From: Candidatus Saccharimonadota bacterium
Lineage (GTDB): Bacteria; Patescibacteriota; Saccharimonadia; Saccharimonadales; Saccharimonadaceae
DNA length: 64,000 nt
Direction: 5' to 3'
Assembly: GCA_017480095.1 (NCBI GenBank)
Contig: JAFVBG010000002.1
Coordinates: forward strand, 277,393 to 341,392
Positions 40,660-49,134 of this stretch are shown piece after piece. The position numbers were made by a program, and so were the translations under genes. Under the pieces are notes generated by a model that searched no databases, was not told the origin of the DNA, and was given only the letters and a program-made list of their open reading frames with translations. Position 1 is the stretch's first letter. Every line of letters starts with the position of its first letter.

Positions 40660-41175
40660 ATGGGAAAAGAGAAAGACTTTATCCAGAGAACATTAGTAGT
40701 TTGTAAGCCAGACGCAGTGCAACGTGGTATCGTTGGCGAAATCTTGCAACGGTTTGAGCGCGTGGGTTTGAAAATCGTTGGTATGAAGATGGTAATGCCA
40801 GATGAAGAGCTTTATGAAAAACACTATGAAGAAATCGGCAAGATGATTACTCGTCGAGGCGAGCAGACTTTTAAGTATAACTTGGCTTATATGATGACAG
40901 GGCCAGTCGTAGCGATTTGTCTTGAAGGTGTTGAGGCAGTGCCTCTGGTACGCAAGATTGTCGGTCCGACCGAGCCAAAATCGGCAGAAATGGGTACCAT
41001 CCGCGGTGACTATTCGCACATGAGCTTTGGCTATTCGGATGCGAAGGGAACTGGTGTGCCTAATCTTGTCCATGCTTCGGGTTCAGTAGAGGAAGCAAAG
41101 CAGGAAGTGGCGCTTTGGTTCGGTGAAAATGAGCTATATGATTACTCGGACCTCAATGAGAAATACACAAGATAA
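40660..41175 (+). CDS. ndk: Nucleoside diphosphate kinase
   Basis: 171 residues. T-L-V-V-C-K-P-D-A-V-Q-R-G, the R-x2-F-x5-M-I-T-R-R-G region, G-P-x4-A-E-M-G-T-I-R-G-D and the catalytic His138 in N-L-V-H-A-S-G-S. It balances NTP pools by transferring phosphate through that histidine. It is about 25 residues longer than bacterial enzymes owing to an insert before the active His and a C-terminal tail. AAGGAG ribosome binding site; strong terminator after it. Confidence 0.94.
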   Translation: MGKEKDFIQRTLVVCKPDAVQRGIVGEILQRFERVGLKIVGMKMVMPDEELYEKHYEEIGKMITRRGEQTFKYNLAYMMTGPVVAICLEGVEAVPLVRKIVGPTEPKSAEMGTIRGDYSHMSFGYSDAKGTGVPNLVHASGSVEEAKQEVALWFGENELYDYSDLNEKYTR

Positions 41176-41180
41176 AATAA

Positions 41181-41204
41181 AAGCCGCCTGTGGGCGGTTT
41201 TTTG
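41181..41204 (+). terminator. ndk terminator
   Basis: Stem AAGCCGCC/GGGCGGTT with six T. It ends at the 3' edge of the convergent tRNA-Arg gene. Confidence 0.85.
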
Positions 41205-41278
41205 GTGGCCTCGGTGCGAGTCGAACGCACAACCTCTTCCTTAGGACGGAATTGCTCTATCCATTGAGCCACGAGGCC
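41203..41278 (-). tRNA. tRNA-Arg (CCT)
   Basis: 76 nt including encoded CCA. Acceptor arms GGCCTCG and CGAGGCC pair fully; anticodon loop GTCCTAA gives anticodon CCT (reads AGG). Standard D and T arms (G-T-T-C-G-A in the T loop). Confidence 0.92.
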
Positions 41279-41347
41279 AGGTGTGGGCGGGGATTTTTGC
41301 GGACGTCCACTCTGTAATTATAGCATAAAGCGTGCTATAATAAAAGC

Positions 41348-41824
41348 ATGGCCGAATTGACTTTTGAAGGACAAAGGGAAAATGAGAAAGTAGCGTTGGT
41401 GTTTCGGCGACATATTTCGACGGCGAAAGGCGGGCTATTCTGGCTAGTCATTGTCATGGGGCTTGGATATTTGCCAATGGTAATGTGGCCAGGGCAACAG
41501 GTGATGTTTTGGATATTCTTTGGTGCGACGATACTAGGGATATTGGGATTTTGTTATTCGCTGATGTTGTGGTATTTTTCACTCTACATCGTGACAGACC
41601 AGAGGATTCGACAGGTGGTGCAGAAAGGATTATTCCGTAAAACTGTGGTAGATTTAGGGCTAGATAAAGTAGCGAGTATTTCGATGAATGTGCCGGGGTT
41701 GCTGGCGGGACTAGGGAATTATGGTACAATTATCATTCAGACAGCAGTGGGGGATTTGGTAATCTCAAAAGTGAAGAATGTGAAGAAAGTTTATGATGCA
41801 ATGCAGAATGTGTTTGCAGGGTAA
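41348..41824 (+). CDS. Bacterial PH domain membrane protein (YdbS-like)
   Basis: 158 residues. Two membrane helices (about 29-48 and 53-76) are followed by a bacterial PH-2 domain with the typical Y-I-V-T-D-Q-R-I-R-Q-V, V-D-L-G-L-D-K-V-A-S-I, and G-N-Y-G-T-I-I-I-Q-T. The family's role is poorly known; members are envelope proteins and YdbS/YdbT in Bacillus help resist bacteriocins. TGC-TATAAT lies six bases before ATG, so it is likely leaderless. Confidence 0.75.
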   Translation: MAELTFEGQRENEKVALVFRRHISTAKGGLFWLVIVMGLGYLPMVMWPGQQVMFWIFFGATILGILGFCYSLMLWYFSLYIVTDQRIRQVVQKGLFRKTVVDLGLDKVASISMNVPGLLAGLGNYGTIIIQTAVGDLVISKVKNVKKVYDAMQNVFAG

Positions 41825-41861
41825 GTGGCGCTTTTGAGCGTTTTGTGATAGAATAGAAATA

Positions 41862-42899
41862 ATGGGTAAGATTACCAAAAAAATCAAGAGCAAGCTGCCG
41901 GGGGCGGCAGAGCGCGAAGCGCGCAAGACCGAGAAAGAGAAACTGGAGGAGCGGCGCGAGGAAGTGCTTTCGCGCGGGAAGAAGTTTAAATATCCGATGC
42001 AATTCGCCAAGCATACGGTGATTTTGGCGACGGTAGTGATTAGTGTGTTAGCTCTAGCGGGTGCTGGTGTGCTTGGTTGGGCGATGCTTTATAAGAGACA
42101 GGACACGGGTGATGTAATTTATCGTCTGACGAAGATTCTACCAGTAAGCGTGGCCAAAATTGATGGTGAAAAGGTAAAGTATTCGGACTACCTGATGATT
42201 TATCGGACCAGCATGACGCCAGTAATTGAACAAAATGCAACTGGCTCGACCGATGATATTGAGGGGATGCAGAACTATTACAAGCGGCAAGCTTTGACCG
42301 AAGCAGAGAATTATACTTATGCGATGAAAATTGCACGCGAACAAGATGTAACAGTTTCTGAGGAAGAAATTGATACGATGTTTGCGCAACATCTGAAAGC
42401 TGGGGGCACCGAGCGGAGTAAAGAGAGCTTCTTGAAAGTATTGCAAGATAATTTTGGTATGAGCGAAAAGGAATACCGGAGACTATTATATTTTTCAATC
42501 TTGACGGCCAAAGTGGACGAAAAGTTGGACGACAATGCGCGGAAGACTGCAAATGAAGTAGCTCAAAAGTTGAGTGAAAATGGCGGAGATTTGCAAAAAA
42601 TAGCGGAAGAATATCCAGATTTAGCTTATGAAGAGACTGGCGGTCTGATTTCAACCATGAACGTAGATGGTGGTCGGGCAGTGAAGGCCTATGCACAAGA
42701 GGTTGGACAAGTGAGCGGGCGATTATTGTCTAGTAATGGGGATGGCTACTATTTTGTGAAGACAGTTGAAAAGGGGGATCAGGGAGTGAGCTACCAGAGC
42801 ATCAAAATTGAGTTTACAGAGCTTGATAAGAGACTAAAAAACCTTCGCGAGGAAGGTTTAGTAGAAGAATATATCGAACTAGAAGAAACTAGTAATTAG
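41862..42899 (+). CDS. SurA/PrsA-like membrane-anchored foldase
   Basis: 345 residues. A Lys/Glu-rich cytoplasmic start, a membrane helix (about 50-72), then a SurA-type N-domain (V-A-K-I-D-G-E-K-V-K-Y-S-D-Y, with V-S-E-E-E-I-D, Y-R-R-L-L) and a region of parvulin-like pattern (A-Q-K-L-S-E-N-G-G-D-L-Q-K-I-A-E-E-Y-P, then G-G-L-I-S). It probably chaperones exported proteins. Whether the isomerase is active is unclear because the parvulin part is divergent. TAGAAT seven bases before ATG suggests a leaderless mRNA. It overlaps the rubrerythrin gene tail-to-tail by 11 bases. Confidence 0.7.
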   Translation: MGKITKKIKSKLPGAAEREARKTEKEKLEERREEVLSRGKKFKYPMQFAKHTVILATVVISVLALAGAGVLGWAMLYKRQDTGDVIYRLTKILPVSVAKIDGEKVKYSDYLMIYRTSMTPVIEQNATGSTDDIEGMQNYYKRQALTEAENYTYAMKIAREQDVTVSEEEIDTMFAQHLKAGGTERSKESFLKVLQDNFGMSEKEYRRLLYFSILTAKVDEKLDDNARKTANEVAQKLSENGGDLQKIAEEYPDLAYEETGGLISTMNVDGGRAVKAYAQEVGQVSGRLLSSNGDGYYFVKTVEKGDQGVSYQSIKIEFTELDKRLKNLREEGLVEEYIELEETSN

Positions 42900-43437
42900 T
42901 GGCTTTGATTTCAAAGAAGCTTTGTGGGTGGGCGCAGACTGGGCAGACCTCTGGTGCTTTATCGCCAGTATAGATATAGCCACAGTTGCGGCATTTCCAG
43001 ACGGTGACTTTATCAGATTTGAAGACGATGTCATCCTCGATATTTTGAAGTAATTTAGAGAAGCGAGCCTCGTGTTCTTTCTCGATATTGCCAACCTGCT
43101 CAAACTTCTCGGCGATTTCGTCGAAACCTTCGCGACGAGCAGTTTCGGCGAACTCACGATACATATCGGAGTATTCATAGGTCTCACCTTCAATAGCGAG
43201 CTTTAGATTTTCCTTGGTATCACCAACGCCGTCATTGATAAGCTTGTACCAAATTTTAGCATGCTCTTTTTCGTTGTCGGAAGTTTCGGTAAAGATTTCA
43301 GAAACTTGTTCGTAACCGTCTTTCTTAGCGCGAGAAGCGTAAAATTGGTATTTGACGCGGGCTTGAGACTCGCCAGCAAAGGCGACTTTCAAGTTTTCTA
43401 GGGTTTTGGAACCTTCAAGATTTTTTGACATAAACAC
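42889..43437 (-). CDS. rbr: Rubrerythrin
   Basis: 182 residues. A ferritin-like four-helix domain with the diiron ligands (E-S-Q-A-R at 19-23, E-x2-H-A-K, E-F-A-E-T-A, E-K-E-H-E) and a C-terminal rubredoxin domain with C-R-N-C-G-Y and C-P-V-C. It reduces hydrogen peroxide without making oxygen, a common defence in anaerobes and microaerophiles. AAGGAG precedes ATG. Confidence 0.94.
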   Translation of the reverse strand: MFMSKNLEGSKTLENLKVAFAGESQARVKYQFYASRAKKDGYEQVSEIFTETSDNEKEHAKIWYKLINDGVGDTKENLKLAIEGETYEYSDMYREFAETARREGFDEIAEKFEQVGNIEKEHEARFSKLLQNIEDDIVFKSDKVTVWKCRNCGYIYTGDKAPEVCPVCAHPQSFFEIKATNY

Positions 43438-43517
43438 TCCTTAAGTTATTACATCTATTATAGCATAAAAAGGCTACCTCTTGCACTATCTTTAGGGGTG
43501 TGATATATTTATTGTAT

Positions 43518-43593
43518 GCCGATGTAGCTCAGTTGGTAGAGCAGCTCATTCGTAACGAGCAGGTCACAGGTTCAAGCCCTGCCATCGGCTCCA
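43518..43593 (+). tRNA. tRNA-Thr (CGT)
   Basis: 76 nt with encoded CCA. Acceptor GCCGATG/CATCGGC; anticodon loop TTCGTAA gives CGT (reads ACG). The outermost T-stem pair appears to be an A-C mismatch. Confidence 0.92.
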
Positions 43594-43601
43594 AAATAAT
43601 C

Positions 43602-43676
43602 GCGGGTATCGTATAACGGCTATTATGTATCCTTCCCAAGGATGAGACGACGGTTCGATTCCGTCTACCCGCACCA
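43602..43676 (+). tRNA. tRNA-Gly (CCC)
   Basis: 75 nt with encoded CCA. Acceptor GCGGGTA/TACCCGC; anticodon loop TTCCCAA gives CCC (reads GGG). Eight bases after tRNA-Thr. Confidence 0.92.
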
Positions 43677-43682
43677 AACTCT

Positions 43683-43711
43683 TGATTTTTTCAAGAAAAT
43701 GCGCTATAATA
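43683..43711 (+). promoter_or_regulatory. Promoter upstream of tRNA-Asp
   Basis: TTGATT (43683-43688), 17-bp spacer, TATAAT near 43706-43711. About 95 bases separate it from tRNA-Asp because of a duplicated segment. Confidence 0.6.
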
Positions 43712-43722
43712 GTGTAAGTACA

Positions 43723-43816
43723 TTCCTCATCTGGATTCGTAAGCGAAGCTTTCGAATCTGCGATTCGTCAAAATGTGCTAAGCAAGCTTGCACCTTTTTC
43801 CTCATCTGGATTCGTA
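43723..43816 (+). repeat. 19-bp direct repeat duplicating the 5' end of tRNA-Asp
   Basis: A 19-base sequence at 43723-43741 recurs at 43798-43816 (period 75). It comprises 10 leader bases and the first nine bases of tRNA-Asp. The sequence between is rich in small palindromes (GAATC-tgc-GATTC; GCAAGCTTGC). Confidence 0.85.
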
Positions 43817-43884
43817 GCTCAGTTGGTTAGAGCGCCGCCCTGTCACGGCGGAGGTCGCGAGTTCGAGTCTCGTCGGATCCGCCA
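43808..43884 (+). tRNA. tRNA-Asp (GTC)
   Basis: 77 nt with encoded CCA. Acceptor GGATTCG/CGGATCC (one G-U); anticodon GTC in the loop between CGCCC and GGCGG. A terminator follows at 43899. Confidence 0.93.
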
Positions 43885-43898
43885 TTTGAAAAGACGAA

Positions 43899-43928
43899 AA
43901 ATAACGCCTCGAAAGGCGCTATTTTTTT
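43899..43928 (+). terminator. Terminator of the tRNA-Asp transcript
   Basis: Stem around CGCCT-cgaa-AGGCG, extended by AATA/TATT, then seven T. Its left side is A-rich, so it may also serve the convergent LCP gene. Confidence 0.8.
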
Positions 43929-43979
43929 ATGACCAACCTTGTCTATTTTTGGGATTTCTCTTGACAACTATGAGCCGAG

Positions 43980-46091
43980 CTATTGAGCGTCTTTGAGGTT
44001 CTTAGTATTTTCGGAGTCTTCAGTTTTACCTTCGAGCAGGTCGATGGCAGTTTGAGCTGCTTCTTCGCTCTCAGTGCCCATGGCAGCAGCGATTTTATGC
44101 TTAGCAATTTCGACGGTGGTTTCGTTTGGATACATGATAGAAAGATTTTGAGATGGATAAGTGTAAGTAGGGGCCATACCAGTTTTGCCATCGAGATTGT
44201 AGTTCTCGACGGTCCAGGCGGTCATGTCGGAGACGTGCATCTTGACGAGATCGGTAATATTCTCTTGAGTCAAAGTAGTCTCGAAAGTGCCAACTAGAGA
44301 ATCGAGAATTTCGGAGTAGCGAGAAATCAGAGTGCTACTGCTGGTAACCTTATCGAGGACGAGTTTAATGACTTGTTGTTGATTTTCGCCACGGTGACGG
44401 TCTCCCTGCTCGTAGGCATGACGTTCGCGGGCGAAAGCGAGCGCGCAGTCCCCAGAGACATAATTATAGCCTGGCTGAAACACACACTTGCGATTAGTCC
44501 AACAGCTGAAGGAGTATTTTTGATCATTGTAGATGTTGATGCCACCAATAGCGTCGACGAGGTTTTGGACGAAGTTGAAGTTGACGCGAACATATTGGTC
44601 GATGTTGATGTCAAACAGTTCGGAAAGGGTCGCCATCGAGAGTTGAACGCCACCAGCACCACCCGCATGAGTGAGTTTGTCTGGTAGAGCGCCTTTTGGC
44701 GTGCCAGCGATATGAACATAATAGTCGCGCGGAGTGGAGACAAGAAGGAGATGACGATTGGTCGGATTGACAACGGCGACCATGTTGACATCGGAGAGGG
44801 AACGGGCAGGCATGGTACCAGTACGAGTGTCGATGCCAGAGATATAGATTAAGAATGGTTTTGTGGTTATATTGTCAAGAGTGCTACGCTCGACATCGAT
44901 TTCGACTTTGATTTCGCCGATGATTTTGGTCTTGTCTGCGAAAGGCTGATTGTCGGAGACGATGCCGTCGTAAGTGCCAGAGTGAATCATGATGATAGGG
45001 TCGTCGCTATCGCCAAAGGTGGAGACGTCACCGACTGTGACGAGGTTGACAAGATAATCTAAGTTATCAGAGAAAGCGATGGAAGCCTTGGCTTGGGTCT
45101 TGACGGCGTCGATAATCACACTGGAGTCGAGAGTGAGGTCACGCTGAGCATGAATAACCTTGTCGGCAACGTCGGTGAGGCTGGATTTGGGTGAAGATTT
45201 TTTAACGATGACGTTGTAAATGCCAACTTGCTTGTCTGGCTGGGAAAGGGTTTTATCGAAGAAGTTGAGTGTATCGTTGATTTTGAAAATGCCAAAGATA
45301 GAAGTGCCGGTGAGAAGAAGATTCAGGACGGTAAGGATGACGATGACTGGAGTGCGGGTCTTTTTGCGGAAGTTTTTGAAGAGGGAGAAGAGGCAATAGA
45401 GAGAGACACCAGCGATTAGAAGGGAGAGATGGAGAACTGGTAGAACATTGGCCTTGATAATGAGGTAAGTTAAGTAGCCGAGAGCGCCAGCGACGACAAG
45501 AGCCATGAGCCTTGGAAAAATACGGAGCTGGCGTTTGGCTGGTTTGGCGACTGGAGTGGATTTTGGCTCGGAATCACGTTCGAGAGCTGCGAGCGCAGCG
45601 GCATTGGTCTTCTCGTTATCGGTGACGTTATCGACTATGGCGGGGTCGGCTTCGGCGAAGCTGGCAAGGGTATCTTCAAGGTCTGCCTCAGGGGTGATTT
45701 CGTCTTCGACCGGAGTTTTATCTTCTATGGCGGATTTTTCTGTGGCTTCTTCGGTAGGCTCATCAACCGTATTATCATGGACCTCGACGATTTCGATGTC
45801 GTCGATAGATTCTACTTTGGTAGATTTAGCGGTCTTTTCGGTTTTCTTGGGCCCTGTTGACTCAGGCTCTGGCTTTTTATCCTCTACTGGCTCGGCTTCT
45901 GATCCCTTGATGAGGGTTGATTTGGTCTCTGGCTTTTTGACAGGGGTGATGTCCATCACTTTCGGAGAGGTAGTCTTTGGCGGATTATGTTCAGCCTTAG
46001 GCTTCTTATCCTGTTCAATTTTTTTGTTCAGATTGTCAACCTTCTTCTTGGAAGCTGACTTCACTGAAGTTTTACTCGTCTTTTTTGCCAT
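43980..46091 (-). CDS. LytR-CpsA-Psr (LCP) family protein
   Basis: 703 residues. Residues 1-190 are a Lys/Glu/Thr/Pro-rich cytoplasmic region. Membrane helices lie at about 192-212, 215-240 and 248-272. Outside the membrane is an accessory domain (about 290-400), then the LCP domain (about 415-640) with the arginine-rich pyrophosphate-lipid site: V-S-T-P-R-D-Y-Y, D-K-L-T-H-A, and F-A-R-E-R-H-A-Y-E-Q-G-D-R-H-R-G-E-N-Q-Q. LCP enzymes move lipid-linked glycopolymers onto peptidoglycan, which would fit the polysaccharide locus downstream. Confidence 0.88.
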   Translation of the reverse strand: MAKKTSKTSVKSASKKKVDNLNKKIEQDKKPKAEHNPPKTTSPKVMDITPVKKPETKSTLIKGSEAEPVEDKKPEPESTGPKKTEKTAKSTKVESIDDIEIVEVHDNTVDEPTEEATEKSAIEDKTPVEDEITPEADLEDTLASFAEADPAIVDNVTDNEKTNAAALAALERDSEPKSTPVAKPAKRQLRIFPRLMALVVAGALGYLTYLIIKANVLPVLHLSLLIAGVSLYCLFSLFKNFRKKTRTPVIVILTVLNLLLTGTSIFGIFKINDTLNFFDKTLSQPDKQVGIYNVIVKKSSPKSSLTDVADKVIHAQRDLTLDSSVIIDAVKTQAKASIAFSDNLDYLVNLVTVGDVSTFGDSDDPIIMIHSGTYDGIVSDNQPFADKTKIIGEIKVEIDVERSTLDNITTKPFLIYISGIDTRTGTMPARSLSDVNMVAVVNPTNRHLLLVSTPRDYYVHIAGTPKGALPDKLTHAGGAGGVQLSMATLSELFDINIDQYVRVNFNFVQNLVDAIGGINIYNDQKYSFSCWTNRKCVFQPGYNYVSGDCALAFARERHAYEQGDRHRGENQQQVIKLVLDKVTSSSTLISRYSEILDSLVGTFETTLTQENITDLVKMHVSDMTAWTVENYNLDGKTGMAPTYTYPSQNLSIMYPNETTVEIAKHKIAAAMGTESEEAAQTAIDLLEGKTEDSENTKNLKDAQ

Positions 46092-46195
46092 TAGAAAACC
46101 TTGCCCTCTTATAGAATATTATATCTATTATAACATATAGATGGGGATTTTGGCAAAAAAAGAAGGGGTATAAAGAGATGTGGTATAATTTAGAC

Positions 46196-46954
46196 ATGAT
46201 GAGAATTGTGTTTCCAGAATACGAAAATGAAGTGGTAAAGGAGGGGATTAGACTAGCAAAAGAGAAGCTGGACTTTGAGGCGGTAAAAGCAGTTAGTTTT
46301 GATGATGCGTTGGATAGGCTGAAGTGTGATGAAGTGGATGCAATGGTGGCTGGGATTGATTTGACGACCAGGGATGTAATTCTGGGTTGCAGGGATACGT
46401 TGGGTGTAAAAGGCAAAACTTTTTCAAGTTGTTTTTATTTTGAGAAAGCAGGCGAGATACCATTTATCCTAGCAGATGCTGGGGTGACGAAAGAGGCAGA
46501 TGTGGAGCGTCTCTTTGACATTGTGATGCAAACTTATGAGACGGCGTTAAAGTTACTAGATGAGGAGCCGAGGATTGCGATGTTGTCTTTTTCGACGAAG
46601 GGCAGCGCAAGAGACGCTTCGATAGATAAGATAAACGAGGTGATTGCTAAAGTTCATGAAATGTATTCAGAAGTGAAAATTGATGGGGAAATGCAACTAG
46701 ATGCAGCAGTGAATTCGCGTGTGGCCGCAAAAAAGTTGCCAGATTCGGAAGTGGCAGGAAGAGCCAATGTTTTGATTGTGCCAGATTTGAATTCTGGAAA
46801 TATATTATACAAGGCGATTGAACAGTTTGGGGGATATATTGCAGCTGGGCCAATTTTACAGGGATTCCATAAACCAGTGAGTGATCTCTCGCGGGGAAGC
46901 ACAATGGAGGATGTAAAACTGGTGATTGAGTGCATGGGGAGACTCTTACGGTAA
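46196..46954 (+). CDS. pta: Phosphate acetyltransferase (short)
   Basis: 252 residues from ATG 46196. The PTA/PTB fold is seen in R-I-V-F-P-E, V-D-A-M-V-A-G-I-D-L-T-T-R-D-V, I-A-M-L-S-F-S-T-K-G-S-A, D-G-E-M-Q-L-D-A-A-V and L-I-V-P-D-L-N-S-G-N-I-L-Y-K. It exchanges acetyl between CoA and phosphate. It is about 70 residues shorter than usual, the loss being in the N-terminal substrate-side lobe. TATAAT (46184-46189) is six bases before this ATG; an upstream in-frame ATG at 46178 contains the -10 box and is rejected. No acetate kinase gene is adjacent. Confidence 0.85.
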   Translation: MMRIVFPEYENEVVKEGIRLAKEKLDFEAVKAVSFDDALDRLKCDEVDAMVAGIDLTTRDVILGCRDTLGVKGKTFSSCFYFEKAGEIPFILADAGVTKEADVERLFDIVMQTYETALKLLDEEPRIAMLSFSTKGSARDASIDKINEVIAKVHEMYSEVKIDGEMQLDAAVNSRVAAKKLPDSEVAGRANVLIVPDLNSGNILYKAIEQFGGYIAAGPILQGFHKPVSDLSRGSTMEDVKLVIECMGRLLR

Positions 46955-48019
46955 AACGATTTTCCCGACTTTGGGGATTTTGCGGATGAGGAAAGTAATT
47001 AATGTACAGCCGATGATTGTACCGAGAAACGAGATTGGAATATAAATTAGGCTTTCACTATCAATGCTAAATCGTTCAAGAAAACGAGCAATATAAAACA
47101 CGACAAAGAAATGTGTGAGATAAAAAGCAAAAGAATATTTTTGAAGGGCAAGAAGGGGCTTTTTGATTTTTTGTAAGAATTTTGAATTGGCTGCGGTTTT
47201 GAAGAATACAAAGATGCCAGAGACATACAACAGGGTTGGAATATTAGTGTAACCTTTAAAAAGTGAGACAATACTATTATCTTGACGGGAAAGAATAAAA
47301 GTGCCAATAAAATGTAAAAGAAAGCCTAAAAGTGCAAATTCGTAAACTACTATGCGTTCGCGTTTGGTGAAATTGTGCTGATGGAGAAGGTAACCGAGAA
47401 CTGGAAAAATGAGATAACCAGCAACAACTGAAAGGTTAAATGGCCAGATAATAGAGATATTGAAGAAGTATTTAATGATGTTAATAACGAAGGGAATAAA
47501 AGTGTTTACAACAACACCAACAATTACTAGGTAGCGAAAAATTTTTAGGCGTTTTTCTTTGCTGATGGAGGCAAAGAGTGGTATGGCAAGGTAAATGCCA
47601 AAAAGTGCAGGGAAGAACCAGAAAATGTTGATGTATTTTTGCGAAACGATACCATTATAAACATCAAGGGGATTAGTACTATAGTTTTTATCTTGTAAAA
47701 CATTCCAGAAGAAGAGTGCGAAGAGGCTCCAGAAAATGTAAGGGATAACAGTTTTAATAAAACGCTTTTTGAGGAAGGTTTTGGTAGAGTAGCGGTCTTG
47801 ATAATCAATGAGGGTGATGCCTGAAAGCATAAAGAAAATCGGAACGGCAAAATAGCCGAGACATTCGATAAGGCAGTTAACCGTCCAAGTGTGACTATTG
47901 CGATAGTGCCAAAATGCACCGTTGGCGTGAAGCAAAACTACGGCGAGAGCAGAGATAAGATTCAGGAGGGAAATATAGAAGAAACGATTGCTTGAAGTAG
48001 ATTTAGGTTCTACAGACAT
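46946..48019 (-). CDS. Membrane acyltransferase (acyltransferase 3 family)
   Basis: 357 residues with about ten membrane helices. N-terminal L-N-L-I-S-A-L-A-V-V-L-L-H-A-N-G gives the catalytic His region of the OafA/YrhL/NodX family; F-F-M-L-S-G and W-F-F-P-A-L-F-G-I-Y-L are typical. It probably O-acetylates the surface polysaccharide made by the neighbouring locus. It has its own promoter (minus strand TTAACA, 17 bp, TATAAT near 48036-48065) and a GGAGGT site. Confidence 0.82.
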   Translation of the reverse strand: MSVEPKSTSSNRFFYISLLNLISALAVVLLHANGAFWHYRNSHTWTVNCLIECLGYFAVPIFFMLSGITLIDYQDRYSTKTFLKKRFIKTVIPYIFWSLFALFFWNVLQDKNYSTNPLDVYNGIVSQKYINIFWFFPALFGIYLAIPLFASISKEKRLKIFRYLVIVGVVVNTFIPFVINIIKYFFNISIIWPFNLSVVAGYLIFPVLGYLLHQHNFTKRERIVVYEFALLGFLLHFIGTFILSRQDNSIVSLFKGYTNIPTLLYVSGIFVFFKTAANSKFLQKIKKPLLALQKYSFAFYLTHFFVVFYIARFLERFSIDSESLIYIPISFLGTIIGCTLITFLIRKIPKVGKIVLP

Positions 48020-48081
48020 GGCTTTACCTCCTGAGTTTGAGGTTATTATAGCATTGTTTTAAGGAATTGTTAATAATTTAG

Positions 48082-49134
48082 TTATTTTTGTATAGGCGAT
48101 TCGCTAAGTATTTGTAGTGTTTCTTGGATGCCAGTAGCCAAGTCTCTTGTGCCATGCCAACCGAGGGATTCGAGTCTTGTTGAATTGAGTGCTGAGCAGG
48201 ACATTAAGTTGTAGCTAGCTTTTTCGCTGCCGGATGGAAGCTCAAAAGTAACGTGTTGGCCAGATATAGCGGCGCAAGTTTCGGCAAATTCTTTGATTGT
48301 AGCAAGAGATTTGGAATTAGAAATATTATAAGCAATACAAGATTGACCGGCTAATAAGATGCTAAGAAGTGCAGTTGCGCAATCTAGTACGTAACAGTAG
48401 GAGCGGAGTTGCTCGCCTTTGCTCTTCATGACAATGGATTGACCGTTGGAAGCATCACGAATGAACGAAGATGAAGCGCGAGAATCACTGCTGTTCATAG
48501 TTGGTCCATAGATATGGCCTGGGCGCGCTATAACATAGTCAACGCCATATTCAGAGTTAAAATCAGCACAGAGATTTTCAGAGCAACGTTTGCTAATTGG
48601 ATAACAAGCGCGTAGATTTGAAAAATCAATTGGGAAAATATCGGTTTCGGAGTACAGTTCTTGGTTATCTTTATTGCCGTAAACTTCGCTTGACGAGATA
48701 AATAAGAACTTTCCGGACTGTTGTTTCTTGAGATGGTTAAGAAGTTGATAGGAACCAAAAATATTTCCAAAATTTGTCTCTACTGGATATTTTGAAAAGT
48801 TTGTTGGGTCGGCATTACTAGCACAATGAACGATGTAGTCAAAGTGTAAATCGGAAGTAAAATCTTTTAATAAATCATGCTCTAAGATGGTAAGGTCATC
48901 AAAAGGCAGAAAGCGGTCTCGACATTTTTCGAGATTGCGCGCTCCGGCGAGGATTTTAATATTTAGACTGCGTGTTTGATTAGCTAATAAAAGTAAATCA
49001 ACGAGTGCAGAACCGATTAAACCAGTAGCACCAGTTATAAAGATACTTTTGTTTTTAAGGCCCTCTAAGTTAATGACTTGGTCTAGACTAGATTCTAGAG
49101 AGGAAAGATAGGTCTTACTAGTAAGAAGAGACAT
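48082..49134 (-). CDS. NAD-dependent epimerase/dehydratase (SDR family)
   Basis: 350 residues. N-terminal G-A-T-G-L-I-G-S-A-L nucleotide-binding loop (about 34-43), catalytic S-S-S-E-V-Y-G and Y-P-I-S-K (Tyr/Lys pair), R-P-G-H-I-Y-G-P. Extended SDRs of this kind epimerise, dehydrate or reduce nucleotide sugars. Placed directly after the cytidylyltransferase gene with no gap, so it likely acts on the CDP-linked product or its precursor. Confidence 0.8.
   Translation of the reverse strand: MSLLTSKTYLSSLESSLDQVINLEGLKNKSIFITGATGLIGSALVDLLLLANQTRSLNIKILAGARNLEKCRDRFLPFDDLTILEHDLLKDFTSDLHFDYIVHCASNADPTNFSKYPVETNFGNIFGSYQLLNHLKKQQSGKFLFISSSEVYGNKDNQELYSETDIFPIDFSNLRACYPISKRCSENLCADFNSEYGVDYVIARPGHIYGPTMNSSDSRASSSFIRDASNGQSIVMKSKGEQLRSYCYVLDCATALLSILLAGQSCIAYNISNSKSLATIKEFAETCAAISGQHVTFELPSGSEKASYNLMSCSALNSTRLESLGWHGTRDLATGIQETLQILSESPIQK

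Noticed and set aside
46178..46195. Upstream ATG for pta
   Set aside because: The -10 box TATAAT lies inside these codons, so they would not be transcribed.
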